Shown piece after piece: positions 32,882-41,226 of a stretch of 64,000 nucleotides of DNA. The notes below the pieces were generated by a model. That model was not told where the DNA came from. It did not search any database and saw only the letters and a list, made by a program, of their open reading frames with translations. The number at the start of each line of letters is the position of its first letter. Position 1 is the first letter of the stretch. Source of the stretch: DATGMP01 sp035293565 (GTDB taxonomy: Bacteria > Pseudomonadota > Alphaproteobacteria > BOG-932 > Roseiterribacteraceae); NCBI GenBank assembly GCA_035293565.1, contig DATGMP010000092.1:1-64000 (forward strand), written 5' to 3'. Made by a program: the position numbers and the translations under genes.

Positions 32882-32917
32882 GCCTATCATTTGAGGACAG
32901 GCCTATCATTTCAGGAC
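32882..32917. repeat. Two direct repeats upstream of the operon, candidate AraC-family operator
   Basis: GCCTATCATTTGAGGAC (32882-32898) and GCCTATCATTTCAGGAC (32901-32917) differ at one base and are spaced 19 bp start to start, about two helical turns. They lie directly after the AraC-type regulator gene and ~80-115 bp before the amidohydrolase start. Tandem half sites of this spacing are usual for AraC-type activators. Confidence 0.6.
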
Positions 32918-33973
32918 TCAATGCCTGTAGCCCTGCCCATTCAGGCTCCCGCGTGAGCGGCCGCCCATGATCTGGCCGCGATATTCCTTGGGGCTGATGC
33001 CGACCCATGAGCGGACGGCGCGCACCAGGCCATTGCGCTCGGCGAAGCCGGCCCTGAGCGAGACCTCGCCGATCGGGATATCCGGTTCCGAGAGCCATTT
33101 GAGCACCATTTCGCGCCGGATCTCCTCCTTCAGCTGCCGGAAGCTGATGCCCTCGTCCTCCAGCCGCCGGCGCAACGTTTTGCTGCTGATATTGAACTCG
33201 AGCGCCAGGTCTTCGATCGAAAGGAGGCGCTCGGTCTTGATGAGGCACTCCTTCAGCTTGGTCTTGATCAGTGTCCGCCACGAGCGATGGACCCCGGGCA
33301 CGGCCACCAGATCCACCTGTCTCATGAGAAAGCCTTCGCCCAGTTCCGCGAGGCTGCGGACGACTCGGCGCCGCAGAAACCGAGCGGGGAACTGCACCCG
33401 TGTTACCGGCTGGTGGAAATGGCAGGGTCCCCAAAAGGCTTCGGCATATTCCTCGACGGGCGCGCTAGGCTCATAAGGCAGATCGACGCGCAGCACCGGG
33501 ATCTCTTCGCCGATCAGCCAGCTCGACACATGGGGCCACAAGAGGAGCCACCATTCGTGGAGATAATGGAACCGGTCGAGCTCCGGGTGGGCGAGCGTCA
33601 ACGTGATTGTCGCGACACCCGCTTCTTCGCGAAGCTCGAAGGACAGTTCGCCGGTGACGAAGGGATAGATGCGAAACGCCCTGTCCAGCGCTTCGCCCAG
33701 GGTGTTCTCGCGAACCATCGATTCGCAAACCATGGGCAGGCTTCCGGCTTTGCAACGTGTGCCGGCGAACCCGAAGAAATCGTCGTCCAACGCGGCTTTC
33801 AAGGCTCGGTTTAATCGAGTGAAGGCATCTGGACAGATGACCGGGACATCCGGGGCGACCGTTGCAGGGTCAATCTCGGCCAAGCGGCAAATATCCGCCA
33901 GATCGTGACCCTGGGCTTCCGCCGCGGCGATCATCGCCCGCGCATAACGCGTGATGAGATTCGGTGCTCCCAT
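32918..33973 (-). CDS. AraC-family transcriptional regulator
   Basis: A 351-residue protein. An N-terminal ligand-binding domain of the arabinose-binding-like type (~20-200) precedes two helix-turn-helix motifs at the C-terminus: LSIEDLALEFNISSKTLRRR and IGEVSLRAGFAERNGLVRA, followed by WVGISPKEYRG. This is the OruR/ArgR-like branch common in catabolic clusters. It stands just upstream of the amidohydrolase-led operon in the same direction, with two direct repeats in the gap. It is the obvious regulator of the operon; effector unknown. Confidence 0.92.
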   Translation of the reverse strand: MGAPNLITRYARAMIAAAEAQGHDLADICRLAEIDPATVAPDVPVICPDAFTRLNRALKAALDDDFFGFAGTRCKAGSLPMVCESMVRENTLGEALDRAFRIYPFVTGELSFELREEAGVATITLTLAHPELDRFHYLHEWWLLLWPHVSSWLIGEEIPVLRVDLPYEPSAPVEEYAEAFWGPCHFHQPVTRVQFPARFLRRRVVRSLAELGEGFLMRQVDLVAVPGVHRSWRTLIKTKLKECLIKTERLLSIEDLALEFNISSKTLRRRLEDEGISFRQLKEEIRREMVLKWLSEPDIPIGEVSLRAGFAERNGLVRAVRSWVGISPKEYRGQIMGGRSRGSLNGQGYRH

Positions 33974-34007
33974 AGTGTCCTCCCCGGCTCCTCTTCCCGT
34001 CTTCCCC

Positions 34008-34634
34008 TCACCGCCTTAGCGCGCCGACGATCTGGCGACCGATCTCGGCAGGCCTGAGATCGCCGTCCGGCGAGTACCAGACGCCGGTGGCGTTGAGCGC
34101 GCCCAGGTAATGTTTCTGGAAGATTCGGCGATCGATGTCCGGCGGAAGCGGCAGCGCCGCGATGACGCCCTCCATCATGCGCTCGAACCGGTCGCGCTGC
34201 GCCACCAGCCGCCTGCGCACCGATGGATCGAGCCCCGGCGGAAACATTGGCGTCACCAGCACGCGAAAACCGGCGCGCCCGAGCAGAGCTTCGCAATGGG
34301 CGACGGCCGCGGCCTCGAGCCTATCCCAGGGATCCGCGATATCGGCGATCGCAGAGCGGACGGCATCGAAGATTTTCGACACGCTCGCATCCTGGACCGC
34401 GACGTAGAGTTCTTCCTTGGAGGCGAAATGGTAGTAGAGCGACCCCGACATCAGTCCGGCGGCAGCCGCGATGTCCCGCATCGATGTGGCCTCGAAGCCC
34501 TTCGTGGCGAACAGATCCGAGGCCGCGACCAGCACCTTTTGCCGGCGCGCTTCCGCTCGGGTGAGCTCGGCCGGCACCGTTTCTTCGGCCGGCTTCGGGA
34601 GATCGCGCGCCGCCGCAATCGCATTCATTGTCAT
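34008..34634 (-). CDS. TetR-family transcriptional regulator
   Basis: A 208-residue protein. The N-terminal DNA-binding domain reads VLVAASDLFATKGFEATSMR, then DIAAAAGLMSGSLYYHFASK. The C-terminal ligand domain is of the TetR_C type with WDRLEAAAVAHCEALL. It diverges from the acyl-CoA dehydrogenase operon and a perfect 16-bp palindrome lies between them, so it very likely represses that operon and itself. In such contexts the inducer is often an acyl-CoA. Confidence 0.93.
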   Translation of the reverse strand: MTMNAIAAARDLPKPAEETVPAELTRAEARRQKVLVAASDLFATKGFEATSMRDIAAAAGLMSGSLYYHFASKEELYVAVQDASVSKIFDAVRSAIADIADPWDRLEAAAVAHCEALLGRAGFRVLVTPMFPPGLDPSVRRRLVAQRDRFERMMEGVIAALPLPPDIDRRIFQKHYLGALNATGVWYSPDGDLRPAEIGRQIVGALRR

Positions 34635-34660
34635 GTTTCCCGTCGCGCCGTCTTGCTTTT

Positions 34661-34676
34661 TCTAACGATCGTTAGA
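34661..34676. promoter_or_regulatory. Palindromic operator of the TetR regulator
   Basis: TCTAACGATCGTTAGA is a perfect 16-bp palindrome in the 93-bp gap between the divergent TetR and acyl-CoA dehydrogenase genes. Length, symmetry and place match TetR/FadR-type operators. Confidence 0.75.
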
Positions 34677-34727
34677 TAGATTTTAGCCCACGCCCACCGG
34701 GCCGACAAGCTTTCCGGAGGATGACCG

Positions 34728-35867
34728 ATGCTGGATCCTGCCACAGCCGAAGAGCTGACGATCTTCCGCGACGCGACCCGCAAATTCGTGGATCGCGAGA
34801 TCGTCCCGCATGCCGCGCGCTGGCGGGAGCAGGGAGTGGTCGACCGCGATCTGTGGCTGAAAGCGGGCGAGGCTGGGCTGCTCTGCGCGGGAATACCGGC
34901 CGAATATGGCGGCGCGGGCGGCAATTTCCGGCACGAGGCCGTGATCATCGATGAGTTGGCACGAGCCAATTTCGCCGATTTCGGCGAGCCGCTGCACAGC
35001 GCAATCGTCGCCCCCTACATCCAGCACTACGGGACCGAGGAGCAGCGGCGCCGCTGGCTGCCCAAGCTCGCCACCGGCCAGCTGATCGGGGCCATTGCGA
35101 TGACCGAGCCGGGGGCGGGCTCGGACCTTCAAGGCGTGCGCACTTCGGCGAAGCTCGACGGCAATTCCTATGTGATCAACGGCCAGAAGGTCTTCATCAC
35201 CAACGGCCAGCTCGCAAACTTCATCATCGTCGTCGCCAAGACGGATCCGGCGGCCGGAGGGAAGGGGATTTCGCTGCTGATCGTCGAGACCGAGGAGGTC
35301 GAGGGTTTTCGGCGCGGGCGCAATCTCGAGAAGGTGGGCTTCAAGGCGCAAGATACGTCGGAGCTGTTCTTCGACGATGTGCGGGTCCCGACGAGCAATC
35401 TCTTGGGGCCCGAGCCCAACAAGGGCTTCGTTCAGCTGATGGAGCAGCTGCCGCAAGAGCGGCTCATCATTGCGGTTCAAGCAGTCGGCGCGATGGAAAC
35501 AGCGATCCGGCTGGCGACCGAATATGTCAAAGAGCGCAAGGCATTCGGGAAGACCATCTTCGACTTCCAGAATACGCGCTTCAAACTGGCCGAGGCCGCC
35601 ACCGAAGCGAAGGTCGCTCGGGTATTCGTCGATTTCTGCATCGACGAGCTCGTGGCCGGCAGGCTCGACGTCGTCACCGCGGCGATGTCGAAATGGTGGA
35701 CGACCGAAAAGCAGTGCCAGGTCGTCGACGAATGCCTGCAGCTTTTCGGCGGTTATGGCTATATGTCGGAATATCCGATCTCGACCATGTGGACCGACGC
35801 GCGCGTGCAGAAGATTTACGGCGGCACCAACGAGATCATGAAAGAGCTGATCTCGCGCAGCCTTTGA
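34728..35867 (+). CDS. Acyl-CoA dehydrogenase
   Basis: A 379-residue FAD enzyme of normal length. IGAIAMTEPGAGSDLQGVRT binds FAD and substrate, and ITNGQLANFIIVVAKTDP follows. The C-terminal signature is FGGYGYMSEYPIS with YGGTNEIMKELISRSL holding the catalytic glutamate (TNE-I). It introduces the alpha-beta double bond into an acyl-CoA. It is the first gene of a plus-strand unit with 3-hydroxyacyl-CoA dehydrogenase (24 bp gap), probably repressed by the divergent TetR. GGAGGATG precedes the ATG. Confidence 0.95.
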   Translation: MLDPATAEELTIFRDATRKFVDREIVPHAARWREQGVVDRDLWLKAGEAGLLCAGIPAEYGGAGGNFRHEAVIIDELARANFADFGEPLHSAIVAPYIQHYGTEEQRRRWLPKLATGQLIGAIAMTEPGAGSDLQGVRTSAKLDGNSYVINGQKVFITNGQLANFIIVVAKTDPAAGGKGISLLIVETEEVEGFRRGRNLEKVGFKAQDTSELFFDDVRVPTSNLLGPEPNKGFVQLMEQLPQERLIIAVQAVGAMETAIRLATEYVKERKAFGKTIFDFQNTRFKLAEAATEAKVARVFVDFCIDELVAGRLDVVTAAMSKWWTTEKQCQVVDECLQLFGGYGYMSEYPISTMWTDARVQKIYGGTNEIMKELISRSL

Positions 35868-35891
35868 CCCTTCGACAGATCGAGGAATTCC

Positions 35892-37223
35892 ATGACCATT
35901 CTCGAGATTTCGGAAACCCAGAAGGCCGCCGCGCTGGAGCACGTCGCCGCAGCGGAGCGCGCTGTGTGGAACATTCCGGATGTTCCGGCCTCCACGCCGG
36001 TCAGGCCGATCAATTCCGCCGCCATCATAGGCGCGGGTACGATGGGCGGCGGCATCTCGATGTCCTTCGCCAATGCCGGCATTCCCGTGATCGTGATCGA
36101 TGTGGACGCAGCATCGCTCGATCGCGGCCTGTCGCGTATCCGCGGCAATTACGCGGCGACGGTGTCGAAAGGCCGCCTCAGCCAAGCGCAGATGGATGAG
36201 CGCGTGGCGCTTCTGCGGTCTACAACCGACATCGCTGCGGTTGCTGACGCGGACATCGTCATCGAGGCGGTGTTCGAGCGCATCGATATCAAACTCGACA
36301 TCTTCCGCAAGCTTGACCGGCTCGCCAAGCCGGGAGCGATCCTGGCCACGAATACATCGATGCTCGACGTCGACCGGATCGCCGCCGAGACGAAGCGCCC
36401 GCAAGACGTCCTGGGGACGCATTTCTTCAGCCCGGCGAACGTGATGAAGCTGCTGGAGGTCGTGCGCGGCGAGAAGACTGCGAAGGATGTGCTGGCGACC
36501 GTGATGTCGGTGGCCCGCAAGATCGGCAAGATTCCGGTCGCGGTCGGCGTCTGCGACGGTTTCGTCGGCAACCGGATGGTCGAGCAATATTTCCGCGAGG
36601 CCGAGTTCCTCGTCGCGGAGGGCGCAAGCCCGGCGCAGGTCGACAAGGCGCTCACCGATTACGGTCTTGCGATGGGACCCTTCGCCATGTCGGACATGGC
36701 GGGTGTCGATGTGCGCTGGGAGGTAGCGAAACGCAACGGCGACCCGGGCGCCGGCGGAAAGCGCTACTCCGATCTCGTTGGCGCTCTGGGACGCATGGGC
36801 CGGTTCGGACAGAAGACCGGGGCCGGCTTTTATCGCTATGAGCCCGGAAGTCGCGCGCCGATTCCGGACCCGGCGCTCGACGCTGTCTTCCAGGCCGAAT
36901 CCGAACGCCAGGGCGTGAAGCGGCATGAGGTCGGGCCTGAGGAGATCGTGAAGCGCTGTCTCTATGCGTTGATCAACGAAGGCGCGGATATTCTCGAAGA
37001 GCGGATCGCCGCCAGGGCGGGCGACATTGACGTGATTTATGTGAATGGCTACGGCTTCCCCGCCTATCGCGGCGGACCGATGTTCGCAGCCGACCTGATC
37101 GGCCTCGACGCAGTGCATCGGGAGATCGAGCAGTTCCGCAACACCTTCGGCGATCATTGGCGCCCATCGCCGTTGCTGGCGCGCCTGGCGCGCGAGGGGA
37201 AGCGCTTCAACGATCCGACATGA
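35892..37223 (+). CDS. 3-hydroxyacyl-CoA dehydrogenase (FadB C-terminal type without hydratase domain)
   Basis: A 443-residue protein. After a ~40-residue leader the NAD-binding motif IIGAGTMGGGIS begins the Rossmann domain. DIVIEAVFERIDIKLDIF, LATNTSMLDVDRIA and GTHFFSPANVMKLLEVV (catalytic His) are classical. Two C-terminal 3HCDH domains follow (VGNRMVEQYFREAEFL, then YVNGYGFPAYRGGPM). It corresponds to the dehydrogenase half of the FadB alpha subunit without a fused enoyl-CoA hydratase, so hydration must come from another crotonase. It is the second gene of the acyl-CoA dehydrogenase unit. Confidence 0.94.
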   Translation: MTILEISETQKAAALEHVAAAERAVWNIPDVPASTPVRPINSAAIIGAGTMGGGISMSFANAGIPVIVIDVDAASLDRGLSRIRGNYAATVSKGRLSQAQMDERVALLRSTTDIAAVADADIVIEAVFERIDIKLDIFRKLDRLAKPGAILATNTSMLDVDRIAAETKRPQDVLGTHFFSPANVMKLLEVVRGEKTAKDVLATVMSVARKIGKIPVAVGVCDGFVGNRMVEQYFREAEFLVAEGASPAQVDKALTDYGLAMGPFAMSDMAGVDVRWEVAKRNGDPGAGGKRYSDLVGALGRMGRFGQKTGAGFYRYEPGSRAPIPDPALDAVFQAESERQGVKRHEVGPEEIVKRCLYALINEGADILEERIAARAGDIDVIYVNGYGFPAYRGGPMFAADLIGLDAVHREIEQFRNTFGDHWRPSPLLARLAREGKRFNDPT

Positions 37224-37230
37224 GGCTGCG

Positions 37231-38238
37231 ATGAAGCTGAGCTGGGCAGGGTTCAAGGACGAGGTTCCATTCCGCGAGCAGGTCAAAGCGATCGCGCCTT
37301 TGGGCTTCGACACGCTGGCCGTCACCGAGACCGGACACGATCCGTTCATTCGCGCGGCCGTGGCGATCGAGCATACTGAGCGCATCGAGATCATGACCGG
37401 CATTGTCGTGGCCTTCGCGCGGACCCCGATGCTTCTGGCCTATGCGGCGCATGATCTGAACGCCTTATCGGGCGGCCGATTCATTCTGGGCTTGGGATCA
37501 CAGGTGAAAGCCCATATCACCAAGCGCTTCGCCATGCCCTGGTCGGAACCGGCGGAGCGCATGCGCGAGATGATTCAGGCGGTCCATGCGATCTGGGATT
37601 GCTGGTATGACGGCAAGCCGCTCGATTTTCGCGGTCGCTTCTACAGTCATACGCTGATGACGCCCTACTTCACGCCGACGGACACGCGGTCCGGCCGGGC
37701 GAAGATTCATTTGGCCGCGGTTGGAACGCACATGACGAACGTGGCGGCCGAGGTTGCGGACGGTATGATCTGCCATCCGTTTACGACCGAGCGCTATGTG
37801 CGCGAGGTCACGATGCCTGCCATCGAGGCAGGCCTCACGCAAACGGGCCGGCAGCGCGGGGATTTCGAGCTGACGGGTTTCCCGTTCGTGGCGACCGGGT
37901 GGAACGACGAAGCTCTCGAAAAATCGATTGCCGACACGCGCCGGCAGATCGCGTTCTACGGCTCGACGCCCGCCTATCGCGGCGTGCTCGAGCTCCATGG
38001 ATGGGGCGATCTCCAGACCGACCTGAATGCGCTTTCGAAGCAGGGCCGTTGGGAAGAGATGGGGCGGCTCATCGACGATCGGATCCTCGAAGCGTTCGCC
38101 GTGATCGGACGGCCCGAGGAGGCGGCTCGCGAGCTTCGTCGGAGGTTCGACGGCGCCTTCGACCGCATGTCGGTGAATTTCGCCCTGCAACCCGAAACCC
38201 TGCCGCCGATTCTCCAGCTGCTGCGACGCGGGACCTAA
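37231..38238 (+). CDS. LLM-class flavin/F420-type oxidoreductase
   Basis: A 335-residue bacterial-luciferase-like TIM barrel. LGFDTLAVTETGHDPFIRAA, IMTGIVVAFARTPMLLAY and GGRFILGLGSQVKAH are typical of the group annotated as F420-dependent (TIGR03617-like). The C-terminal VIGRPEEAARELRRRFDG closes the domain. It starts seven bases after the stop of the hydroxyacyl-CoA dehydrogenase, so it belongs to the same unit. FMNH2 or F420H2 cannot be told apart here. The reaction could be oxidation or a Baeyer-Villiger-type oxygenation of a pathway intermediate. Confidence 0.88.
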   Translation: MKLSWAGFKDEVPFREQVKAIAPLGFDTLAVTETGHDPFIRAAVAIEHTERIEIMTGIVVAFARTPMLLAYAAHDLNALSGGRFILGLGSQVKAHITKRFAMPWSEPAERMREMIQAVHAIWDCWYDGKPLDFRGRFYSHTLMTPYFTPTDTRSGRAKIHLAAVGTHMTNVAAEVADGMICHPFTTERYVREVTMPAIEAGLTQTGRQRGDFELTGFPFVATGWNDEALEKSIADTRRQIAFYGSTPAYRGVLELHGWGDLQTDLNALSKQGRWEEMGRLIDDRILEAFAVIGRPEEAARELRRRFDGAFDRMSVNFALQPETLPPILQLLRRGT

Positions 38239-38307
38239 CCGACAGGGTCGGCTAAGCTGAGCCGGCGACCGCGAGTCTTCGCGGTCCTCTCCAGTCGCCG
38301 CGGCTCC

Positions 38308-39435
38308 ATGATTTTCAAGCAGGCATTCGCCAAACCGCTTAGACCCGAAGATCTCCCGCGCACGGCGCGTTGGCTCGCGCTGCTGTTGATCTCGGCGATC
38401 CTCTGGGGGTTTCTCGACTTGGTGGGCGTGCCGGCTGCGTTGCTGCTCGGGCCCATGCTGGCCGGCATCATCATCGAAGCAGGTGGTGGTGCGGTTCGGG
38501 TGCCGCCTCTGCTCTACCTCGCGGCTCAGGCCGCGGTCGGCGGGTTTGTCGCGGGCGCCGTGCAGCCGACGATTCTATCGGTCATCGGCAGCGACTGGCC
38601 GCTCTTCGTGGGGCTGGTGATGTCGATGGTAGTCGTCACCAGCCTGGCCGGCTGGCTGATGAGCCGCTGGCGGTTGCTGCCCGCGACGACCGCCGTTTGG
38701 GGCACATCGCCGGGCGCGGCGGCGACGATGATCATCATGGCGGAGGCATTCGGGGCCGACATTCAGCTGGTCGCCTTCATGCAATATCTGCGCGTCGCGC
38801 TCATCGCCGTCGTGGCTTCGGTGATCGCCGGGCTATCGGGTCACGGCGGCGTGCTATCGCCTGCCCACGAGATGTTTTCCGCGCCCAAGGACTGGCGCGC
38901 CGTCGCCGAAACGCTGGCGCTGGTGGCGGTCGGCGGCTTCATTGGCAGCCGATCGCGCATTCCGGCCGGAACGCTGCTCGTGCCGATGGGGGCGGGGATT
39001 GCCCTTCACGCGGCGGGCTGGATCGCGATCGAGCTGCCGCGTCCGCTGATTGCCGCGAGCTATGCGCTGATCGGCTGGCGGATCGGCCTCGGCTTCACGC
39101 GGCCGATTCTCATTCACGCCGCGCGCGTGCTGCCGGTGATATTGGCATCGATCTTCGCCGCGATCACGTTCTCCGGGATACTCGCTCTGCTGCTGGCGAG
39201 ATTCCTCGGCATGGACCTGTTGACCGCCTATCTCGCGACGAGTCCGGGCGGCATGGATTCGATCGCTGTGATCGCGGCTTCGGCGCGCGTCGATCTGTCG
39301 TTCGTGATGGCGCTACAGACGGCACGATTCCTGATTGTGATGATTGTGGGTCCGCCGCTGGCGCGTTTCGTCGCCCGCCGCTCCGGTCGGCTCGCTACGC
39401 CCGGTCCGGAGGCGTCCGGCCAAACTATCCGATAG
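38308..39435 (+). CDS. AbrB-family membrane protein (putative ammonia-monooxygenase-type regulator/transporter)
   Basis: A 375-residue protein made almost wholly of hydrophobic helices, about nine to ten, arranged as two similar halves (VPAALLLGPMLAGIIIEAGG and IPAGTLLVPMGAGIALHAAG). TAVWGTSPGAAATMIIMAEA and AYLATSPGGMDSIAVIA are the paired PGGA/PGGM motifs of PF05145. Function is poorly known; members are thought to be permeases. It lies 69 bp after the oxidoreductase in the same direction and may import the substrate of the island. Confidence 0.87.
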   Translation: MIFKQAFAKPLRPEDLPRTARWLALLLISAILWGFLDLVGVPAALLLGPMLAGIIIEAGGGAVRVPPLLYLAAQAAVGGFVAGAVQPTILSVIGSDWPLFVGLVMSMVVVTSLAGWLMSRWRLLPATTAVWGTSPGAAATMIIMAEAFGADIQLVAFMQYLRVALIAVVASVIAGLSGHGGVLSPAHEMFSAPKDWRAVAETLALVAVGGFIGSRSRIPAGTLLVPMGAGIALHAAGWIAIELPRPLIAASYALIGWRIGLGFTRPILIHAARVLPVILASIFAAITFSGILALLLARFLGMDLLTAYLATSPGGMDSIAVIAASARVDLSFVMALQTARFLIVMIVGPPLARFVARRSGRLATPGPEASGQTIR

Positions 39436-39528
39436 GGAAGCCTAGGATCCGCGCCGATTGCGTGTAGCCGACATATGCTACGCCATGTCCATGATGTCGA
39501 GCGATGCGATCTTAAAAAACAATTTTGT

Positions 39529-39543
39529 CAGAATGTTTTTCTG
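39529..39543. repeat. Short inverted repeat before the oxocamphor-hydrolase-like gene
   Basis: CAGAA and TTCTG flank a 5-base spacer in an A/T-rich patch of the 184-bp gap between the AbrB-like gene and the crotonase. It is the only notable structure in this gap and could be an operator or part of the promoter of the 39620-41199 pair. Confidence 0.3.
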
Positions 39544-39619
39544 TTAAGGTGCATCCGAAGCAGCCGACATACAGCGGCGCGGATGTCGATTGGCGCATCG
39601 GTGGAGAGCGGGGAAGGTC

Positions 39620-40399
39620 ATGCCAAAATTCGAGAGCTACGCCAACAAGTATAAGAATATTATATTGGATCGGCGTGACGGGATTCTGGAAGTCCGCGTT
39701 CATTCAAACGGTGGCCCGCTGAAATGGGGCGCGCTGGAGACCAGCGCGCACGCGCAGCTGGGCGAAGCCTTCTACAATATCGGTCGGGACCCCGAGAACC
39801 GCGTGGTCATCCTGACCGGTACCGGCGATACGTTTCTTGCCGAGTTCGACATGGAAGAGATCGGGATGGGTGGGGGCTCCATCGCCGAGTACTGGGACCG
39901 CATCTATGTCGAGGGCAAGGATCTGCTGATGAACTTGCTCGACATTCCGGTACCGGTGATCGGCGCGGTGAACGGACCGGCTTTCATCCATGCCGAGCTG
40001 GTCACCATGTCGGACATCGTGATCGCTTCGGAGAACGCAGCGTTCGCCGATCTCGCCCATTTCCCGGGCGGCACGGTGCCGGGCGATGGCGTCCATGTCT
40101 GGTGGGAGATGCTGCTCGGTGTGAACAGGTCGCGGTATTTCCTGATGACCGGGCAGCAAATTCCAGCCAAAGAAGCGCTCGCTTTGGGCATCGTGAGCGA
40201 GGTCGTGCCGCGGAACGAACTGCTCGCGCGCGCACGCGCGTTGGCGCAGCAGCTGCTGAAGCAGCCACCGCTCGTTCTGCGCTATACGCGCACCGCCGTG
40301 ACTCAGAACATCAAGCGTCGCATGCTCGATGATCTTGGCTACGGCCTGATGCTCGAGGGCATGGGCGTGATGGGCGCGTTTTGGCCGGGCTCCAAATAG
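39620..40399 (+). CDS. 6-oxocamphor-hydrolase-like crotonase (beta-diketone C-C hydrolase candidate)
   Basis: A 259-residue protein. It follows my recollection of Rhodococcus 6-oxocamphor hydrolase almost throughout: VVILTGTGDTFLAEFD, VPVIGAVNGPAFIHAEL, MSDIVIASE, HFPGGTVPGDGVHVWW and SRYFLMTGQQIPAKEALALG. The five residues known to matter there (His45, His122, His145, Asp154, Glu244) have counterparts His44, His124, His147, Asp156 and Glu246. The oxyanion-hole region of normal hydratases is altered in the same way. The predicted reaction is a retro-Claisen cleavage of a cyclic beta-diketone; the substrate is inferred. GGGGAAGG precedes ATG 39620. It is followed by an SDR with an 11-bp gap. 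Confidence 0.85.
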   Translation: MPKFESYANKYKNIILDRRDGILEVRVHSNGGPLKWGALETSAHAQLGEAFYNIGRDPENRVVILTGTGDTFLAEFDMEEIGMGGGSIAEYWDRIYVEGKDLLMNLLDIPVPVIGAVNGPAFIHAELVTMSDIVIASENAAFADLAHFPGGTVPGDGVHVWWEMLLGVNRSRYFLMTGQQIPAKEALALGIVSEVVPRNELLARARALAQQLLKQPPLVLRYTRTAVTQNIKRRMLDDLGYGLMLEGMGVMGAFWPGSK

Positions 40400-40410
40400 C
40401 GGAGATGATC

Positions 40411-41199
40411 ATGGGCAAATTGGGCGGTAAGATCGCGCTCGTCACTGGCGCGGCATCGGGGATCGGCAAAGCTTCGGCGATTCTGTTCGCGCAAGAGGGG
40501 GCTGAGGTTGCGGTCGTGGATCGCGATCTGCAGGGCGCCAACGCGACGGTCGAGGAGATCACGAACGCGGGCGGCAAGGCGATCGCGATTGGGACGGATG
40601 TGTCCAAGAGCGCTGAAATTCAGCACATGATAGCAACCACGGTCGAAAGCTTCGGTCGACTCGACATCGTCTTCAGCAATGCCGGCATCATGTCCTCCAG
40701 CCTTTTGCATCAAATGGCCGAGGAGGAATGGCACCGTGTGATTGCGATCAATCTCACGGCCGGCTTTCTGATCTGCAAATACGCGTTGCCGGAGCTGATG
40801 AAGCATGGCGGCGTAATCCTCTGCACGGCCTCGGTCGCGGGACTCGAAGGCCGTACTGCGCATGCCGCTTACGGCGCCAGCAAGGCCGGGCTGATCAACA
40901 TGATCAGGAATGTCGCCATGGATTACGCGCGGTACAATATCCGCGCCAATTGCCTCTGCCCCGGTGGCGTCCAGACGAATATCTCGAAGGAGGCGCTCAA
41001 GCACATGTCGCCTGCCTTGCTTGAGAGGTTGGCGAGATGGTCCGCTGAGAATGTCCCGCAAGGCCGCGTCGCGATGCCGGAGGAGCTTGCGCGCGCTGCG
41101 CTCTTCCTGTGCTCGGACGACGCGTCCTATGTCACCGGAACCGCCATGGTGGTCGATGGCGGCTCGATCGCAGGCCATTTCATTCCGCTGGCCGAGTGA
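40411..41199 (+). CDS. Short-chain dehydrogenase/reductase
   Basis: A 262-residue classical SDR. The cofactor motif is TGAASGIGKAS, with VVDRD after the second strand (Asp, so NAD is likely). VFSNAGI is the NNAG equivalent. The catalytic Ser is in LCTASVAG and the YxxxK motif in AAYGASKAG. YVTGTAMVVDGGSIAG is the usual C-terminal signature. The start at 40411 has GGAG seven bases ahead; in-frame codons at 40381 and 40405 are alternatives. Paired with the oxocamphor-hydrolase-like gene, it may oxidise a cyclic alcohol to the ketone or diketone substrate. Confidence 0.92.
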   Translation: MGKLGGKIALVTGAASGIGKASAILFAQEGAEVAVVDRDLQGANATVEEITNAGGKAIAIGTDVSKSAEIQHMIATTVESFGRLDIVFSNAGIMSSSLLHQMAEEEWHRVIAINLTAGFLICKYALPELMKHGGVILCTASVAGLEGRTAHAAYGASKAGLINMIRNVAMDYARYNIRANCLCPGGVQTNISKEALKHMSPALLERLARWSAENVPQGRVAMPEELARAALFLCSDDASYVTGTAMVVDGGSIAGHFIPLAE

Positions 41200-41226
41200 G
41201 CCGCGCATGTTCGGATTCCGTCTGCG

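Noticed and set aside
32882..32917. TATCAT in each direct repeat as tandem -10 boxes on the plus strand
   Set aside because: No plus-strand gene follows; transcription would run antisense into the AraC-type gene. An operator for the minus-strand operon fits better.
34683..37403. A 906-codon open frame on the minus strand opposite the acyl-CoA and hydroxyacyl-CoA dehydrogenase genes
   Set aside because: Its translation is rich in His, Arg and Asp with no domain, and both genes on the plus strand are unmistakable. Such antisense frames are common at high GC.
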